NCBI GenBank assembly: GCA_037974665.1
Contig: CM075781.1
Location: forward strand, 31,659,235-31,723,234
DNA from: Ehretia macrophylla
Lineage: Eukaryota; Streptophyta; Magnoliopsida; Boraginales; Ehretiaceae
Direction of reading: 5' to 3'
DNA length: 64,000 bases
Of this stretch, positions 23,046-33,921 are shown one piece after another. Each line of letters starts with the position of its first letter. Within the stretch, counting starts at the first letter, position 1. The position numbers were made by a program, and so were the translations under genes. The notes under the pieces were generated by a model that worked only from the letters and a program-made list of their open reading frames with translations, searched no databases and was not told the DNA's origin.

Positions 23046-23064
23046 TTGAAGATAATAAATAATA

Positions 23065-23282
23065 CGGTGAAGTGCACTAAACTCCTTTATACTTTAGCGA
23101 AATTACATAACACCTCCCTATAGTTTAAAAACTCCCTGAACTAAAACTAATGGGTTTTTGAACGGCAGGAGGATATTGTGCACTTTTTGAAAACCACAAG
23201 GATTAGTTCAGGGAGTTTTTGAACTATAGGAGGGTGTTGTGCACTTTCACTAAAGTATAAGGGGGTCTGATGCACTTCATCC
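23065..23282. mobile_element. Foldback MITE with 9-bp duplication
   Basis: The arms of about 80 bp share GGTGAAGTGCAC / GGATGAAGTGCA ends, TTATACTTTAG.GAAA, TATAGTT.AAAAACTCCC and TGAACTAA. TAAATAATA flanks both sides (23056-23064 and 23283-23291). The 9-bp duplication points to the Mutator superfamily. Confidence 0.8.
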
Positions 23283-23309
23283 TAAATAATATAATAAACC
23301 CTTCTCTAA

Positions 23310-23580
23310 TAGCTTAAACTTTTAGATGAGGTGATCACTTAACATGATATTAGAGTCTATGTACCAAAAAGTCATGGGTTCAAAATGTACCACACCCATT
23401 TAAAACCATTAAAATTGTCCAAGTACAAGGCTAAAAAATTAACTCTGCTTGCACTTGTGAGGACGTGTTATCAATCGCACCTATTTAAAACCATTAAAAT
23501 TGTCCAAGTGCATAACTCAAAAATTAACTCCGCCTCCACTTGTAAAAATGTGTTAAAGATAACAATTTAAACTTTTAAAT
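23310..23580 (+). repeat. Two adjacent tRNA-related SINE-like repeats
   Basis: The segment contains GATATTAGAGTCTATGTACC and TCATGGGTTCAAAATG, a tRNA-like arrangement, and then a repeated block ATTTAAAACCATTAAAATTG (about 23399 and 23484). CTTAAAC.TTTAGATGAGGTG occurs at both sides. It is related to the repeats downstream of aquaporin copies 1 and 3. Confidence 0.5.
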
Positions 23581-23589
23581 AAGGTGGTC

Positions 23590-24455
23590 ACTTAACAGGA
23601 TGTAATATATAAATATACAGTATGGTGGCATAATGGTTGTCAGTCTCTCGCTAACACGCCCAAAGGAATTATCATGGTCGTTGTCCATGCCTACATGAGC
23701 GTTTCTTCCTGGCATCTAAATCAATCAATAATTGGCAGGCATTGCATAAAAACACAATAGCCCCCACCTCACCTCTTCAATACTAAGAAGTTTCTAGAAA
23801 ATTACAATCCTTATCTCGTAAATTATGCATTAAGAGCAACTGAAGATACCTCAATAAATTTCAAATCATATGTAATAATTATCTAGCCATCCTTTTCATT
23901 TTAGCCACCAATCCACTAAAACTCTTGGTCTCTGTAGTTGTTTTCTCTGCTCATGAAGAAATTACGTTTGTATATTCGCGTGTAGTTAGTGGACATACAT
24001 CGATAAAGACACAAGGGCCAATTTTAACGAGTCTTTAGTGACTAACTAAATCAAATTATATCTTTTTTCGATAATATTAACTCTAATGTAAGTCTGAAGG
24101 AATTCTCAAAGTGTTTTCAACAAAAACTAACTAAATGAAAGTGTTGAGTTTGAATGATTCAAGTGTTGAGTTGAGTTTTTACCAATATTGATTATATTTA
24201 TGAGGTTAACACCATCTTCATTGACGTTTTACACACCGAATCTCTTGCTAATGGTTATTAACCCATCAACTATATTAATTGTCTCACATAGCTATATCGA
24301 AGTCCTATATTTTGGACTTACCATTGTATTCTTGGCTATACGTCCTGAATAATGTTGCTTAACTATCACAATGCAAAGATATCGGCAACATTGACTTAGA
24401 CCACATGAGCATTTCTAACAATAAATTCCTTAGCCACTCAACCTCTTTGCTAGAA
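23590..24455. other. Intergenic sequence shared with the copy-3 flank
   Basis: No gene seen. The block 23940-24130 (GGACATACATC.ATAAAGACA, AGGGCCAATTT.AA) is clearly related to 50510-50680 beyond the 3' end of aquaporin copy 3, and 23816-23880 resembles 26297-26350. The duplicated unit therefore reached well beyond the gene. Confidence 0.55.
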
Positions 24456-24459
24456 AAAG

Positions 24460-25830
24460 TCAATGCAACACACCGCTGCCATAGTGGAGTTTACAATGAA
24501 GGTATACTTCTTAGATCCCCAAGAGATAGCTCATCCATCGAGTGTAGATATCCAACCACTTGTTGACTTAGACCACATGAGGAATGAAACATTGGGGCAA
24601 GCACGTACATGGACAAAGTGGAAAATGGATGACTACGTATGCAAGGGTCACATTTTGAATGCACTATAAATTTTTTTGTTCAACGTGTGCATATATCAAT
24701 ATCTCGAGCCTGCAAAAGGAATTTTGGGAACAACTAGAAGCAAAATATCTGGCGGAGAATGTCGCCATCATGAAATTCATTGTAAGTCAATTTTTGTATT
24801 TCAAAATGGTTGACAATAAACCTGTTAAAGATCAATTACATGAATTTTAACGCATTTTAAATCAGTTTAAGCAAAAAGATATGAAAATTGATGAGTCCAT
24901 TATTGTGTCGCTATCATTGATAAACTACCTCCATCACCAGGGGCGGAACTATTTATATATCGGGGTGCATGTGCATCCTCCCAACTTGAAAAAAAAAGTT
25001 ATATATATAATTTTTTTTCTTTTTTTTGTGGTTTTTTTATTTATAAAAAAACTATTATATTAAATATTTTAATTCGTTATATGATGGTATACCCTAACTT
25101 ATTTTATCGTACAAGTGTACCTTCCTGATCTTGGGTGTCTAGATCTGCCACTGTCCATCATGAAAAGACTATAATAAGAAGATCCTAAAGCATGCAAGAC
25201 AGGATCTTACTCTTGAAGAATTGGCTTAACACACTTCATGTGGAATTAGAGGCTAGAGTACTTCAAGAACGCAAGGATGACTCAGAGACCTAACCGATAG
25301 GGCAAGAACCAAAACAAAAAGGAAAAGGGCTTGTATTGTTCAAACGAAAAAAATAAAGACAAAAGTATCAGACTTGAAGAATAAGTTTGTTGTTATTTCT
25401 TAAATCAATCTTCTTGAAGATTTTGGTGATTGTTCGATTGACTCTGAAGTGTCCAATGATAACAAGTACTTCACCACTCATGAACAGTTGATGATGGTAC
25501 ACTTCTATACTAAAGTTAGGAAAAATATTGGATCTAGAAGTATGGTTAGGAACCCATGTGAGTGTTATTTCGATCAGTCAAACTTTTTGAAAAGTTTTTT
25601 GTATGCTTAATAAATATGACTTAAGTTAGTCTTTGAGTCGAGACAAATTTTGTCCTATCAAAGAGTGGTGTTTTTGTTGAAAAAGACTATTTGTATGAGG
25701 GTGCGTTTAAACTCGATATTAAAAAGTTAAAGGTTTATGCTTATATGGTTGATTCTTGTCATTATGGCATGATCTCTCAGGCTATATTAATCTTAGGAAG
25801 ATGAATGACATATATGGTTAAATAACTCTT
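24460..25830 (+). mobile_element. Copia fossil: gag to pre-integrase region
   Basis: The first part translates to a UBN2-type Copia gag (TWTKWKMDDYVCKGHILNAL; KEFWEQLEAKYLAENVA; YFKMVDNKPVKDQLHEF; MKIDESIIVSLSL). After an inserted MITE the gag continues (KHARQDLTLEEL). Farther on, YLYEGAFKLDIKKLKVYAYM with a CH-G-I-like block resembles the gag pre-integrase domain. The copy is broken, with many breaks, and looks old. LTRs were not found. Lineage not assigned. Confidence 0.8.
24938..25153. mobile_element. hAT-like MITE inserted in the Copia fossil (216 bp)
   Basis: It starts CAGGGGCGGAACTAT and ends, reversed, CAGTGGCAGATCTAG. The flanks are the 8-bp duplication TCCATCAC (24930-24937) and TCCATCAT (25154-25161). 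The host sequence is a Copia gag in which the uninterrupted motif is expected, confirming the insertion. Its interior is a T-rich non-coding stretch. Confidence 0.85.
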
Positions 25831-25834
25831 AATT

Positions 25835-26473
25835 TCTTATTATAATGTTGGCATATACGTGAAAAATATAAGATATGCATACAAAAAAAAAAAGGTAACT
25901 AAAACATTTTTCAAAAGTTGAAACACTATCATCTTCACAGGATCTTGTGCATCGTGATGTGTATGATTTGCATGGTACTCCTTCAAGGGGAGGTAAAAAA
26001 AATACTTTGTTACATTTATTGATAATTTTTTCACGTTATGTCATATTTATTTTTTACATTCTAAAGTTTTAGTTTTAGAAAAATTTAAAATATATAAAAC
26101 AAAAATAGAATATCAATATAGTGTTAAATTTAAATGCTTAAGATCCAAATTTTTTATCAACGTCACAAAAATGGTGAGACCCTGAATCTCACCATTATAG
26201 AAAATCATTTGAGTCCGGCCAACTAAAATCAAACATTTTTCCAATAAAAAATAGCGTGGTTAGAATAGATGAGGAAGTTCAAAATATGTGGCTCTCGTAA
26301 ATTATGCACTAAGAGCAGCTGATGAAACCTCACTAAAGAGCAAATCATATAGCATTGGCATTGAGCATTTGCTTTACAACACATAACACAAACATTCATA
26401 CACTTTTTTTAAAATTTATTTTTTAAAATAGAAGCTCCTAATAAATTCAATTTGTAGACAAAGGTGCTAATAT
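25835..26473. other. Downstream region of aquaporin copy 2, no gene seen
   Basis: AT-rich. It includes the 26218-26350 segments that resemble flanks elsewhere in the cluster (14165-14230, 23816-23880). Confidence 0.5.
26415..26420 (-). promoter_or_regulatory. Candidate polyadenylation signal of aquaporin copy 2
   Basis: AATAAA on the minus strand about 55 bp after the stop codon. Position fits; plant signals are loose, so this is tentative. Confidence 0.4.
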
Positions 26474-28993
26474 TCAATCTTCAGAGCTGCTTCTGAATGA
26501 ACCAAGTGCTTTAACAGCTCCATCTCTTAAAATTAATTGGTGGTAAGAAGCTGCAATTGCTGCACCAGTGAAGGGTCCAACCCAGAACATCCACTGGAAC
26601 AAACAAACAAAAGACAGGAAAATTATTGAGAGTGATAGAAAATGTAGTGACTCGGGTCTAATTATTAGTCCGTCTACACATTAAGATTAATTAACTGGTC
26701 CAAAATGCTTTAGTTCAAATTTATAGTAGTAAAGAATCAAATCATTATAAATTAAACACATAAAAGCACATAAATATATTTATTTTTTTAAGAAAAGCCC
26801 ATAAATATATTCACATGAATGTGTTGAAAAATTAATTCAACCCTTACGTATTGAAAAAAATTATCCAATTATAAATATTAAATTTTGTGTTTTTAACTTT
26901 CACCGAATAAAAATTCTGAATTTGCACATTCGGAGTTCGGAATGTTACAGAAAATATGGAAAACCATTGCGGGAAAGCTTTTAAAAATGTACTGACATGG
27001 TCATCCCAAGCCTTGTCGTGGTTGTAGATGACAGCAGCACCGAGACTCCTAGCAGGGTTGATACCGGTGCCAGTAATTGGAATGGTAGCCAAGTGAACCA
27101 TGAACACTGCAAATCCAATTGGGAGAGGTAACAAAACCTAAATTCAAAATCATATAAAAGACCAGAGTTAGTTCCAATTTTATGTCTATCGGGCAGTGTC
27201 ATATGTCTCGAAACTAGAAGCCATTTCCTGGAGTATTTCCAGTCAACGGTGAAGCTACACGGTCCAAAACCAGGAAAATAAAAAATATTATATTAAACTT
27301 CTTTTATTGATTGAGTGCACCCGCCAACCTCTGTGTCCGAACTCCGTCCCATTTTCCATCATAAAAAAATAATAAAAGAAAAAATAGACTAATCTAAAAG
27401 AGTGCTTACAGGAACATGAGAATCTCTAGCCTTCCTCTCGGGGTCAGTGGCAGAGAAAACAGTGTAAACAAGAACAAATGTTCCTATGATCTCCGCGGCA
27501 ATACCGACACCGGTGCTGTACCCGTCGGCGAGCTCATTGGCTCCACCACCATATCTATTGTAGTAAGACTTTTGGAAGGCTTTGACTAGCCCAACACCAC
27601 ATATGGCACCTAAACATTGAGCCACCATGTACATGATGGCTCTGATCAGTGACACCTTTCGAGCCAACAATAGTCCAAATGTCACTGCTGGGTTAATGTG
27701 ACCACTTGCATATATTCCAAATAATTCGTAATTATTATCTAAAGCAAAACTTTTCTCACAATCCGAATTGATATCTATCAATGAGAGAAAAAATAGGTCC
27801 TACATGTATATAGAATCATCCCATGTAAAAAAGTTAATTTTAGTCCAAAATATCGAATAACAATCCTTATCTAAATGCCATTGTGCATTAGATTTAGTTA
27901 AGTCATCAATAGGTTTGACTATACAGGAACATATCTAAAATTCTTTTTTAGCTGGGTTAAAATACATAATTAAAAATTTATGTATAACTATTTTTTTTTT
28001 TTAGTGAGAGATGAAAAAAATACACATATTTAAAAAAAATTGAGATAATTAGGGTTGCAATGTCCATTCACCATTAAATGATTCTGCCAATAAGACTAAA
28101 TAATTGCATGAACCAAGAGAATAATTATATCCCTTCTTTCTCTTCAATTAACTTAAGTGGGGAAAGAATTTATTTATGAAAATGGGGATATCTTCTCGTT
28201 TTCTAACATAACGTTCGTGAGGAAGCTCAACACAATGGTAAAATTATCACCGTATAACTAAAATATAATTTGGAAGTCATGAAAACTGTTTTTGTAAAAT
28301 ATAAGATAAGGTTGCTATAATTACTAAAATGAGTTATACCCTTTCCCAATAAAAGAAGTAGATAGATTTTCATGCATCAAACTACTCTAAGATAAAGTTG
28401 CTTATAATAAGCTAAAGTGAATTATACCCTTTCTCGATACAAGAAATAGAGAGATTTTCATGCATCAAACTACTCTAATGGCTTCTTGTGACACAAAAGA
28501 GTGTTTGCTTAAGCATGTACAGTACATTTGATAACAACAATGGTGATCTTTTGTTGAATTTGTAGAGAAACTGTCACGTTTCGAGCCCAGTACTTCAAGC
28601 TGCATGCAAGATTAGTATTGATAAAGAAAACTCATAGCATTTACTTATAAACCACTCAAATATACTATCAATCACGATATTATAGAAACACAAGGAAGAG
28701 AAAAAGGAGAAAAACCCACCAGAAATACCAGCAGTGCAGTAAACAAGAATGAAGATCATGCCACCAAAGGCCCATGCAATACCAAGAATGCCAACACCAC
28801 CACACTCATCACCATTCAATTTGGGATCAATCTGGCTCTTGTAACCAATTACTGTCAACACAGTGATGTAAAGGAATAGCAAAGTGGCTACGAACTCAGC
28901 TATGCATGCCCTGTAAAACGGCCACTTTCTCAGCTCCGCTGGATCAATCAGTGGTGCTTCTGGTGGACCAAAGCAGTCTGTGCCCATAGCCAT
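26474..28993 (-). CDS. PIP2-type aquaporin, copy 2 (most intact)
   Basis: Plasma-membrane intrinsic protein; moves water (possibly H2O2) through a tetrameric channel. Exons: 28993-28720, 27705-27410, 27137-26997, 26593-26474; introns 1014, 272 and 403 bp; about 276 residues. The start has an in-frame TAA two codons upstream. Exon 1 contains [20 protein letters not shown] and [16 protein letters not shown] (Ile marks PIP2 rather than PIP1); exon 2 [17 protein letters not shown] with the regulatory loop-B Ser, and RDSHVPV with the pH-sensing loop-D His; exon 3 GTGINPARS; exon 4 [16 protein letters not shown] with the C-terminal Ser region. Both NPA motifs and filter His/Thr/Arg are present. The N-terminus is shorter than usual and lacks YHDPPPAP. 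The intron-1 acceptor is AA instead of AG, so either a shifted splice pair is used (adds one Gly) or the gene is inactive. Family certain; activity unsure. Confidence 0.93.
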
Positions 28994-29130
28994 ACGTTAC
29001 AACTATAAAACAAAAAAAAAGAAAAAAAGAACTTATGATGAGTTATTATGATTAAGATAAGAAAAAGAAGGGGATATGAAAGGCCTTTGGCGAAGATGAA
29101 AGTGTGTGGAGAGTCAGACACCGAAGGGGG

Positions 29131-29138
29131 ATATATAT
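29131..29138 (-). promoter_or_regulatory. Candidate TATA box of aquaporin copy 2
   Basis: ATATATAT about 140 bp upstream of the ATG, in a region otherwise conserved with copy 1, which lacks it. The distance suits a transcription start about 100-110 bp before the ATG. Confidence 0.55.
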
Positions 29139-29537
29139 GGGAAGGTGGCAGGGGAAAGATTAGGAGGTAATTTCTTTTTGTTTTTTTGTTATGATTAAAG
29201 TTCATTCTACACAAAAATACATTAGATTTACTGCGGTGTAATGATGCAATCTAATACGTGTTGCAAATCAATTAAGTATCAATCAGTATATATGATTGAC
29301 ATTGAAACTCGAGCGATGCAGGAGTTATATTCTAAAAGGGATAAAATCAAACAAGTCCTTAACTTATTAGTTCAAAATCATATAGGTCCCTGTATTTTCA
29401 AAAATCTCTTAGGATGTCCTTCAACAAGGGATAGTTTAGTCTTTCTATAATAATTTAATAAACAAAAGACAAAATAATTAAAATATGATATCAAGAATTT
29501 AATAAATTATACTTTGACCCTAAAAAAAAAAATAATA

Positions 29538-29951
29538 ATGTCTAACTCCAACTCTGGTCCTTCATCACCATGTTCATCTTCAAGCTCATCAATCACCACC
29601 ACACACTCATTAGCTTCATCAACAGATTCATCATCACCCTCTTCCTCAACTTCTTTTCAACTCTCACGCACATCTTTGATCACCCGTTGCCGAGGCCTCG
29701 ATCTGCTCGTGAAGGCAATTCACCAAGTCACTCCAGGATCAGTTGTTGGTGTGCCTTATATTTAGAAAAGAGTCATCAGAGATCAAGATGAGAAAGATGA
29801 ACAAGTAGCAGAAAATGAAGCTGCTAATGCATTGCTGAAGAGACAGAGGAGAGTGATGGCATTGCCATCCAAGTATCAAGACTTTGTTCTGCCATCATGG
29901 AAGCCGAAAACTCGACATGGAAGAGATCTATCAAGATTGGTGATGAAATGA
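29538..29951 (+). pseudogene. Gene-like sequence carried by the MULE-like element
   Basis: From the ATG at 29538 the frame reads MSNSNSGPSSPCSSSSSS, a Ser/Thr-rich stretch, then RCRGLDLLVKAIHQVTPGS and VVGVPYI, where a TAG ends the 76-residue frame at 29765. The same frame continues with RVIRDQDEKDEQVAENEAAN, ALLKRQRRVMALPSKYQDF and VLPSWKPKTR before the next stop near 29951. Codon composition and GC content are higher than the flanks and look like genuine plant coding DNA. I do not recognise the family. The start lies inside the left inverted repeat. Most likely a captured host-gene piece, perhaps of a nuclear protein judging from the basic C-terminal part. Confidence 0.55.
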
Positions 29952-30180
29952 GCTTGTTTCTTGATTTTGTTTTCTGGGTTCTCATTTTTATGGATCTTAG
30001 CATTTTTTTTTGTAGAAGTTATTTTATTATATTATTTGTTCTATTCTTTTCTGATGATTAGCTTTTGTTCTTGATTTGACGTAACTTATCAAGATCAATA
30101 GTATATATGTGTATGCGATATATGGTTGTGTTGATAGTAGAGGAGGTGTTGGGTTAGAATTGGTGGGTTTGTTGATATAC

Positions 30181-30440
30181 ATGTGGTGGCAGTGGTGGTG
30201 TTGATATTTGTGGTTGGAGTTAAGAGTTGGGATGGAATTGATAGGTTTTTTAATGAGAATATGGTGGTGCTGGTTATGGTGAACATTGGTGGCGGTGGTT
30301 GTGTTGATGGGTGTTGGGATAAAGTTGATAGGTTTGTTAATGTGGTGGCAGTGGTGGTGTTGATATTTGTGGTTGGAGTTAGGAGTTGGGATGAAATTGA
30401 TGATAGGTTATTTAATGTGGTGGTGGTGGAGGTGGAGGAG
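30181..30440 (+). repeat. Minisatellite of about 80-bp units (GTGGTGGCAGTGGTGG type)
   Basis: Three degenerate units start near 30181, 30263 and 30340; units 1 and 3 share GTGGTGGCAGTGGTGGTGTT and GGTTGGAGTTA.GAGTTGG. The block is G-rich on the plus strand, lies inside the MULE-like element, and creates a long Val-rich open frame that is not likely to be a gene. Confidence 0.75.
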
Positions 30441-30689
30441 GATGAGGAAGAAGTGTATAATTTATTATATTTTTGGAGTTAGACATTAATTATTTTTTTT
30501 AGGGTTAAAGTATAATTTATTAAATTATTGATATCATATTTTAATTATTTTGTCTTTTCTTTATTAAATTATTATAGAAAGACTTAACTATTCTTTGTTG
30601 AAGGACTTTCTAAGAAGTTTTTAAAAATACAAGAACTTATATAATTTTGAATTAATAAATTAGGGAGTTATTTGATTTTATCCTTAAAA

Positions 30690-31300
30690 AAATGTACACA
30701 AATACACTTTTAACTGAAAATATTATATTGAACTTCTCTCAGTATATAAGTATACTTCCGAACTCCTTTCACTATATTAATGTGTATCTGACCTTAAAAT
30801 CTTGACTTAGGGAAAATTACTTATTATGGAAATAATTTTTCCTTCTTTTCTTTAACGGCTAGTCAGTCTCGTGCTCCACATTTAATTAGGTCCTTCGACT
30901 TTTTTCTAATTCCGGAATACACTTCTAAAGAGGCTTTCGAATTCGTATTCGGTCTAAGTAAAATGATATACTTTACATTAATTAAAAACAAGATATATTG
31001 TGATTGGTTCTAAGTAAAATGACTCTCTTAATTCATTCGAACATGAGATATAAAAATATTTTTTACTAAGGTTTTAAAGACTATACCATTAAATTTGCCC
31101 GAGATTCTTTATATTTGTAACCAGTAAAAACAAACTGAAAAATATAAAAAATGGAGGAAGTTCAAGATTTTTCCTTTTTGGGTAGAGAGAAGATTAACAA
31201 ATATTTATGTTCACAGTGTAGCATGACATAGACGCATATAATCAGAGATTATAGAGACTTTTAGCTAATTGATCCTGATCAAGCTTACGTAGTTCAATTG
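30690..31300. other. Intergenic sequence, no gene seen
   Basis: AT-rich and unstructured between the MULE-like element and repeat block A1. Confidence 0.5.
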
Positions 31301-31306
31301 GCATAG

Positions 31307-33899
31307 GATTTATGAGGCCAATATGAATTACAAAAAAATGTAAAAGACTAATAAAGGTATGGCCTTGGGAGGCTTTTGTTTTTCCTCTTATAGAAATGGT
31401 TTTTCCATGTCGAAGAAATATTTAAGTTAAGTTTCGTCTTGGACCCATAACGAAAAAGAAAAGAAGGAGAAATAAAAAAATATTGACGTACTCTTAGTTG
31501 ACTTAGAGTGTGTGTTGGTATTGGAACACGCGGTTGTAAATGAAGTTTGTCTAATATTTGCTAAACAATTATTGATTTTGATTTATTAGCAAATATTAGA
31601 CGAACTAATCTTTAGCAAATTTTGGTTTAACAAACAAAGTTCTTCTAATATTTGCTTCCAGACCCTCTAGATAATATTGCCGTTTCTTTCTTTCTCTCTT
31701 CCACTATGATTTAAATTGATATCAATCTCTCATATATTTGTAGAGTTCATGCGTGTAAATCTTATAATTAACTATGTGAGAGACTGACTTATCAGTTCGA
31801 ACTGATGAAATAATTTTTTAAAACGAAATTGATCACCAGGCTATAGGTTAGAGGTCCTAAATCTGACCAAATTTTGATGTGAGATGACCATGCTAGTTCG
31901 TAGCCATTTTTGTACATTCGATGTACTAAGACAGAGGTCTTGTACGTCTCAATAAAATGATTAAGTAAATGAGAAAATAAAGTTTTTAAATCTTGAAAAT
32001 AGCCACTGATTAAACGGTTATTTATGTGTCTTAGTCTCACATATCAAAGAGGTTATAGGCGAATGATACAAATATAAAGTAAGAATGATAATAATATTAA
32101 TTTAGACTTTTCGCAAATTGTATAAATTATGATTTTAAATAACTTTCATTTTGTATATTTATTTCCATAATAAAGTAGCTTTACACTAAGTTTTCAAGAG
32201 CACATCACGTCTAGTACAAGAGACATTATTCAAAATATATGTTTTTATATAGCACGTGAATCTATATTAATTTTTTTATAATCGTTTTAAAACGACAAAC
32301 GTTTTGAAAAAGGATTGTTATATAATCCGTTTGAACTAATATTAGTTCTTTCATATAAAACGAGTCTCACACATATAGAAAACTTACTTCATCTCTTACA
32401 AACTGATATCAGACTAATTGACAATTTTTTTCAAAATAGAATCTTGACAAACAGATTGGATAACATTCTCACAAGAGTCGTATACGTATTCGCTTAGCTA
32501 CATTGCACCCATGCCATGGGGAATTACTCAAAACTTATCCATATCCAAGTAAAATACAACCATTGCACAGAAATCACAGGATTACCCACGGGGGACATAA
32601 AACAAAGAACAAGCTAACGTGGCACAAAGAATTTAAGAATGTTACTATATGTAAACTTTGCGTGCAATTAAATTTAAGAATGCGTTTGATCATAAAGAAA
32701 GAAAAGAAGTTAAGAATGTTATTATATGCAAATTTTACATGTAATCGAATTTAAGAATTAATGACTTTTTTTGCTCGGTAAGAATTAATGACTTTGTACA
32801 TAAAGAAAGAAAAAAATTTAAGAATGTTATTATATGCAAAATTTTCGTGTAATCAAATTTAAGAATGAGTTTGACCATAAAAGAAAGAAAAGAATTTAGG
32901 AATTAATGTGAGTAGATGCAAATTTTGCGTGCAATATAGATTAAGAATTGCTTTGAGCAAAAATAAAGAAAAGAAAGGAAGAAAAGCATTAAAGAATGGG
33001 AAGCAGCATCTTAATTATCAGCAGTAGTGTTTGCGTGCAATGGAATTTAAGAATTGGCAAATATGACATGCTGCTGTTAGACAAATGCAAGAGGGTTTGT
33101 GTGTTTCACTCACCGGAGCGAGAGAGAGAGAGAGAGTGAAATGAAAAATTTAAATTTGTTCCTATTATTTTTTAAAAAGATTCAATTTAGTTACTATTAA
33201 TATTTGTATATAACATTTAATATAGTCCTCAATGTTTAATAAAAATTGTGACTAAATTAACTTTTTTTGGAAAATAATAGGGAGTAAATTGGCCAATTTT
33301 GAATAATAGAAAAGAATTTGAAATTTTTGAAAAATAATAGAGACTAAATTGATTAATTTTGAATAATATGAATGAATTTGAAATTTCAAAAAAACAATAA
33401 GGACCATTTGTGCAATTCTCTCTTTTTTTTTTTTCTTTCTTTTAATTAAGGGAACTCTCTCTAAAAAGTATCCAGCTCACATTAAGAGTGTCGTATTCGA
33501 ATAAATGATTTTGTTCGGGAAATGTATGATTCAAGTTAATCAAACATAAATGTTACCAAGATTAATTCCAAAATAATTAATTTCTTCACTTTATCAAATT
33601 TAAACTGTAAATAAACCTTTTATCCACGCCTTTATGGTCTAACCCTTATTAGGAGGCAATTTGTCAAGTCATTATCTTTCATTACATCTTGTAAAGATAT
33701 TACTTTTCTACTTAATTATGAGAATTTATCTACGTATAACATTATGATATTATGAACGAGATTCAATAACAATGATTTTTTTTGATTCGGTTCATTATTG
33801 TAAATGTATTCATCAATAATTTTTTTGTTGATTCAAGAAAAAGTTGTGTATTGATTATGAGAATATTAATGATAGATAAAAAAATATCTATGTACATTA
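31307..33899. repeat. Repeat block A1
   Basis: A non-coding block whose portion from 31656 onward is repeated in tandem as A2, and whose whole left part recurs at 59622 as A3. Landmarks: ACCCTCTAGATAATATTG, GATCACCAGGCTATAGGTTA, CATTCGATGTACTAAGACAG and CCATGCCATGGGGAATTACT. It includes minisatellite-like copies of ATTTAAGAATG..ATATGCAAATTTT (about 32625-32990). Neither LTR ends nor coding domains are visible; nature unknown. Confidence 0.8.
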
Positions 33900-33921
33900 G
33901 TATAGGTAAGCATGTAGTATA

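Larger units (their letters stand above)
29338..30683. mobile_element. MULE-like element with 215-bp terminal inverted repeats and gene-like interior
   Basis: The left end (GGGATAAAATCAAACAAG) and the right end reversed (GGATAAAATCAAATAACT) begin inverted repeats of about 215 bp, 29338-29553 and 30470-30683. They stay alignable through GTCCTTCAACAA, TCTTTCTATAATAATTTAAT, AATATGATATCAA and ATGTCTAACTCC. Repeats this long around a non-transposase interior are the hallmark of Pack-MULEs. No transposase is seen. A 9-bp target duplication is not clear (ATTCTAAAA and TTAAAAAAA). Confidence 0.8.

Noticed and set aside
27389-27781. Reading exon 2 of aquaporin copy 2 as starting with the upstream ATG ([10 protein letters not shown])
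   Set aside because: This is intron 1 read through; the PIP2 alignment places the exon start at HINPAVTF.
30183-30482. 99-codon Val-rich frame
   Set aside because: Product of the G-rich minisatellite in the MULE-like element.
31792-32040. 82-codon minus-strand frame, repeated at 34097-34345
   Set aside because: Conserved only as part of the A1/A2 duplication and not kept open in A3; no domain.
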